From Pseudomonas synxantha BG33R (GTDB taxonomy: Bacteria > Pseudomonadota > Gammaproteobacteria > Pseudomonadales > Pseudomonadaceae), in NCBI RefSeq assembly GCF_000263715.2, contig NZ_CM001514.1, positions 4,405,674 to 4,469,673 of the forward strand: DNA of 64,000 nucleotides. The letters are read 5' to 3'. The notes under the pieces were generated by a model. That model made no database searches. It saw nothing but the letters and a program-made list of their open reading frames with translations, and had not been told where the DNA came from. Shown piece after piece: positions 62,227 to 64,000 of this stretch. Position 1 is the stretch's first letter, and each line of letters starts with the position of its first letter. The position numbers were made by a program, and so were the translations under genes.

Positions 62227-64000
62227 ATGACGCTGTCCAGCGGGCTGATCGCCGCCGTTGCCCTGGCCTATATGGCCATTATGTTTGCCATCGCCTTTTA
62301 CGGTGACCGCCGCCATGCGCCGCTGCCACCCCGGGTGCGTGCGTGGGTCTATAGCTTGTCGCTGGCGGTGTACTGCACCAGTTGGACGTTCTTTGGAGCG
62401 GTAGGCCAAGCCGCCGAGCAGTTGTGGGCATTTTTACCGATCTACCTGGGGCCGGTGCTGTTACTGGTGTTGGCGCCTTGGGTGCTGCAGAAGATGATCC
62501 TGATCAGCAAGCAGGAAAACATCACCTCCATCGCCGACTTTATCGCCGCTCGCTATGGCAAATCCCAATCCCTGGCGGTGGTGGTCGCGCTGATCTGTCT
62601 GGTCGGCGTGCTGCCCTATATCGCGCTGCAACTCAAAGGCATCGTGCTGGGCGTAAACCTGTTGATCGGCGCCGGCCCCGACACCACCGGTACCCGGGCT
62701 CAGGACACGGCCTTGATCGTATCGCTGGTGCTGGCGCTGTTCACTATCGTGTTTGGTACGCGCAACCTCGATGCCACCGAACACCACCGGGGCATGGTGC
62801 TGGCGATTGCCTTTGAGTCTTTGGTCAAGCTGTTCGCATTCCTCGCGGTCGGTGCGTTTGTGACCTACGGCTTGTACGACGGTTTCGGCGATCTGTTCAG
62901 CCAGGCCATGCTCGCACCGCGCCTGGAGGAATACTGGAAAGAAACGATCAACTGGCCATCAATGGTGGTGCAGACTGGCGTCGCCATGATGGCGATCATC
63001 TGCCTGCCCCGGCAATTCCATGTGACCGTCGTTGAGAACATTGACCCGCAGGACCTGCGCCTGGCCAAGTGGGTATTCCCGGCGTACTTGATCCTCGCCG
63101 CGTTGTTCGTGGTACCGATCGCCCTGGGCGGCAAAATGCTGTTGCCCGGTTCGGTGCTGCCCGACTCCTACGTGATCAGCCTGCCGATGGCCCAGGCTCA
63201 CCCGGCCCTCGCCGTGCTGGCGTTCATCGGCGGGGCTTCGGCAGCCACCGGCATGGTCATCGTGGCCAGCATCGCGTTGTCGACCATGGTCTCCAACGAC
63301 ATGCTGTTGCCCTGGTTGCTGCGCCGCTCCAGCGCCGAGCGGCCGTTCGAAGTATTCCGCCACTGGATGCTCTCGGTACGCCGGGTGAGCATTGTGATCA
63401 TTCTGCTGCTGGCGTATGTGAGCTACCGTCTGCTCGGCTCGACTGCCAGCCTGGCCACCATCGGCCAGATCGCTTTTGCCGCCGTGACCCAACTGGCCCC
63501 GGCGATGCTCGGTGCGCTCTACTGGAAGCAGGCCAACCGACGCGGTGTATTTGCCGGCCTGGCTGCCGGTACATTCCTGTGGTTCTACACCTTGGTCCTA
63601 CCGGTGACGGCGAAAAGCCTTGGCTGGTCGCTCAGCCTTTTCCCCGGCCTGACCTGGATGCACTCCCACCCATTCGGGCTGTCGGTGACGTCTCTGACCT
63701 TGGGTACAGTGTTCTCCCTGGCGGGTAACTTCACCCTCTTCGTCTGGGTATCGATGCTGTCGCGCACGCGGGTTTCCGAGCACTGGCAGGCCGGCCGGTT
63801 TATCGGCCAGGAAATCAACCAGCGCGCCAATGCTCGTTCCATGTTGTCGGTGCAGATCAGCGACCTGCTCAGCCTGGCTGCACGTTTCGTCGGCGAAGAA
63901 CGTGCCCAGCAGAGCTTCATTCGCTTTGCCTATCGCCAGGGTAAAGGCTTCAACCCCAACCAGAATGCCGACAACGATTGGATTGCCCATACCGAGCGTT
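62227..64000 (+). CDS. SSS-type sensor histidine kinase (5' part)
   Basis: 591 residues are visible, starting MTLSSGLIAAVALAYMAIMF, with GGAG 5 nt before the ATG. The first 500 or so form a sodium:solute symporter-like domain of about 13 membrane segments, followed by a cytoplasmic linker (QEINQRANARSMLSVQISDL). In Pseudomonas this N-terminus belongs to large PAS-containing hybrid kinases of the SSS type; CbrA has the same layout, but from memory its start is different. The kinase part lies beyond the right edge. A CCGGGC/GCCCGG hairpin at 62185-62203 sits in its leader. Confidence 0.82.
   Translation, partial: MTLSSGLIAAVALAYMAIMFAIAFYGDRRHAPLPPRVRAWVYSLSLAVYCTSWTFFGAVGQAAEQLWAFLPIYLGPVLLLVLAPWVLQKMILISKQENITSIADFIAARYGKSQSLAVVVALICLVGVLPYIALQLKGIVLGVNLLIGAGPDTTGTRAQDTALIVSLVLALFTIVFGTRNLDATEHHRGMVLAIAFESLVKLFAFLAVGAFVTYGLYDGFGDLFSQAMLAPRLEEYWKETINWPSMVVQTGVAMMAIICLPRQFHVTVVENIDPQDLRLAKWVFPAYLILAALFVVPIALGGKMLLPGSVLPDSYVISLPMAQAHPALAVLAFIGGASAATGMVIVASIALSTMVSNDMLLPWLLRRSSAERPFEVFRHWMLSVRRVSIVIILLLAYVSYRLLGSTASLATIGQIAFAAVTQLAPAMLGALYWKQANRRGVFAGLAAGTFLWFYTLVLPVTAKSLGWSLSLFPGLTWMHSHPFGLSVTSLTLGTVFSLAGNFTLFVWVSMLSRTRVSEHWQAGRFIGQEINQRANARSMLSVQISDLLSLAARFVGEERAQQSFIRFAYRQGKGFNPNQNADNDWIAHTER

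Noticed and set aside
62227..64000. Naming the last gene cbrA
   Set aside because: The symporter-kinase layout fits, but the N-terminal sequence looks like the other SSS-type kinase of Pseudomonas, and cbrB is not visible.
1..64000. CRISPR arrays, tRNA or rRNA genes, prophage or insertion sequence
   Set aside because: No regularly spaced direct repeats, tRNA cloverleaf, rRNA sequence or transposase was recognised; the only mobile-type elements are REPINs and the duplicated modules.

Overview
The window comes from a Pseudomonas of the fluorescens group. It carries a polar-flagellum and chemotaxis locus of pseudomonad type (fleQ, fleSR, fleN, flhF, hptB-hsbR-hsbA, cheYZAB), the phenylalanine hydroxylase operon phhABC with its regulator phhR, a PlpD-type phospholipase autotransporter, and many REP/REPIN palindromes typical of this group. 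Coding regions are GC-rich. Nearly everything from 1 to 46.4 kb is on the minus strand.

Read in the direction of transcription (right to left), the flagellar block runs flgFGHIJKL (46.4-38.0 kb), a ketoacyl-ACP synthase III gene, fliC, flaG, fliD, fliS, fliT, fleQ, fleSR, fliEFGHIJ, hsbA-hsbR-hptB, fliK, fliLMNOPQR-flhB, a 3.3 kb accessory island (9.1-12.4 kb), then flhA-flhF-fleN-fliA-cheY-cheZ-cheA-cheB. cheB runs off the left edge. Six sites with the sigma-54 GG-N10-GC core lie 50-65 nt upstream of fleS, fliE, fliK, fliL, flhA and flgF, and a sigma-28 promoter lies upstream of fliC. This fits the FleQ / FleSR / FliA cascade known from Pseudomonas. flgBCDE are not next to flgF; an orphan gene and the phh genes are there instead.

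The island between flhA and flhB is the most unusual part. It holds two near-identical copies of a module made of a leader, a C4-antisense-like RNA and an 84-residue ORF. It also holds a deletion remnant of the leader, several REPINs, an FKBP prolyl isomerase gene, and three cold-shock-domain genes (one normal, one divergent, one truncated with a basic tail). The FKBP gene, the divergent csd gene and the truncated csd gene are each preceded by the same 16-bp palindrome, with an AT-rich box exactly 24 nt downstream. This looks like one small regulon under an unidentified regulator.

From 46.5 kb onward the layout is mixed. There is an unrecognised 325-residue repeat protein (46,979-47,956). phhR and phhABC are divergent, with a TyrR/PhhR-type box between them, and serve phenylalanine and tyrosine catabolism. 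Then come an LpxH-like metallophosphoesterase, an AraC regulator, an EamA transporter, a small glycine-rich membrane protein, a SelW-like protein, plpD, a MarR regulator, recQ, a YecA/UPF0149 protein, a YbaN/DUF454 protein, and the 5' part of a sensor kinase with a sodium-solute-symporter-like N-terminus that runs off the right edge.
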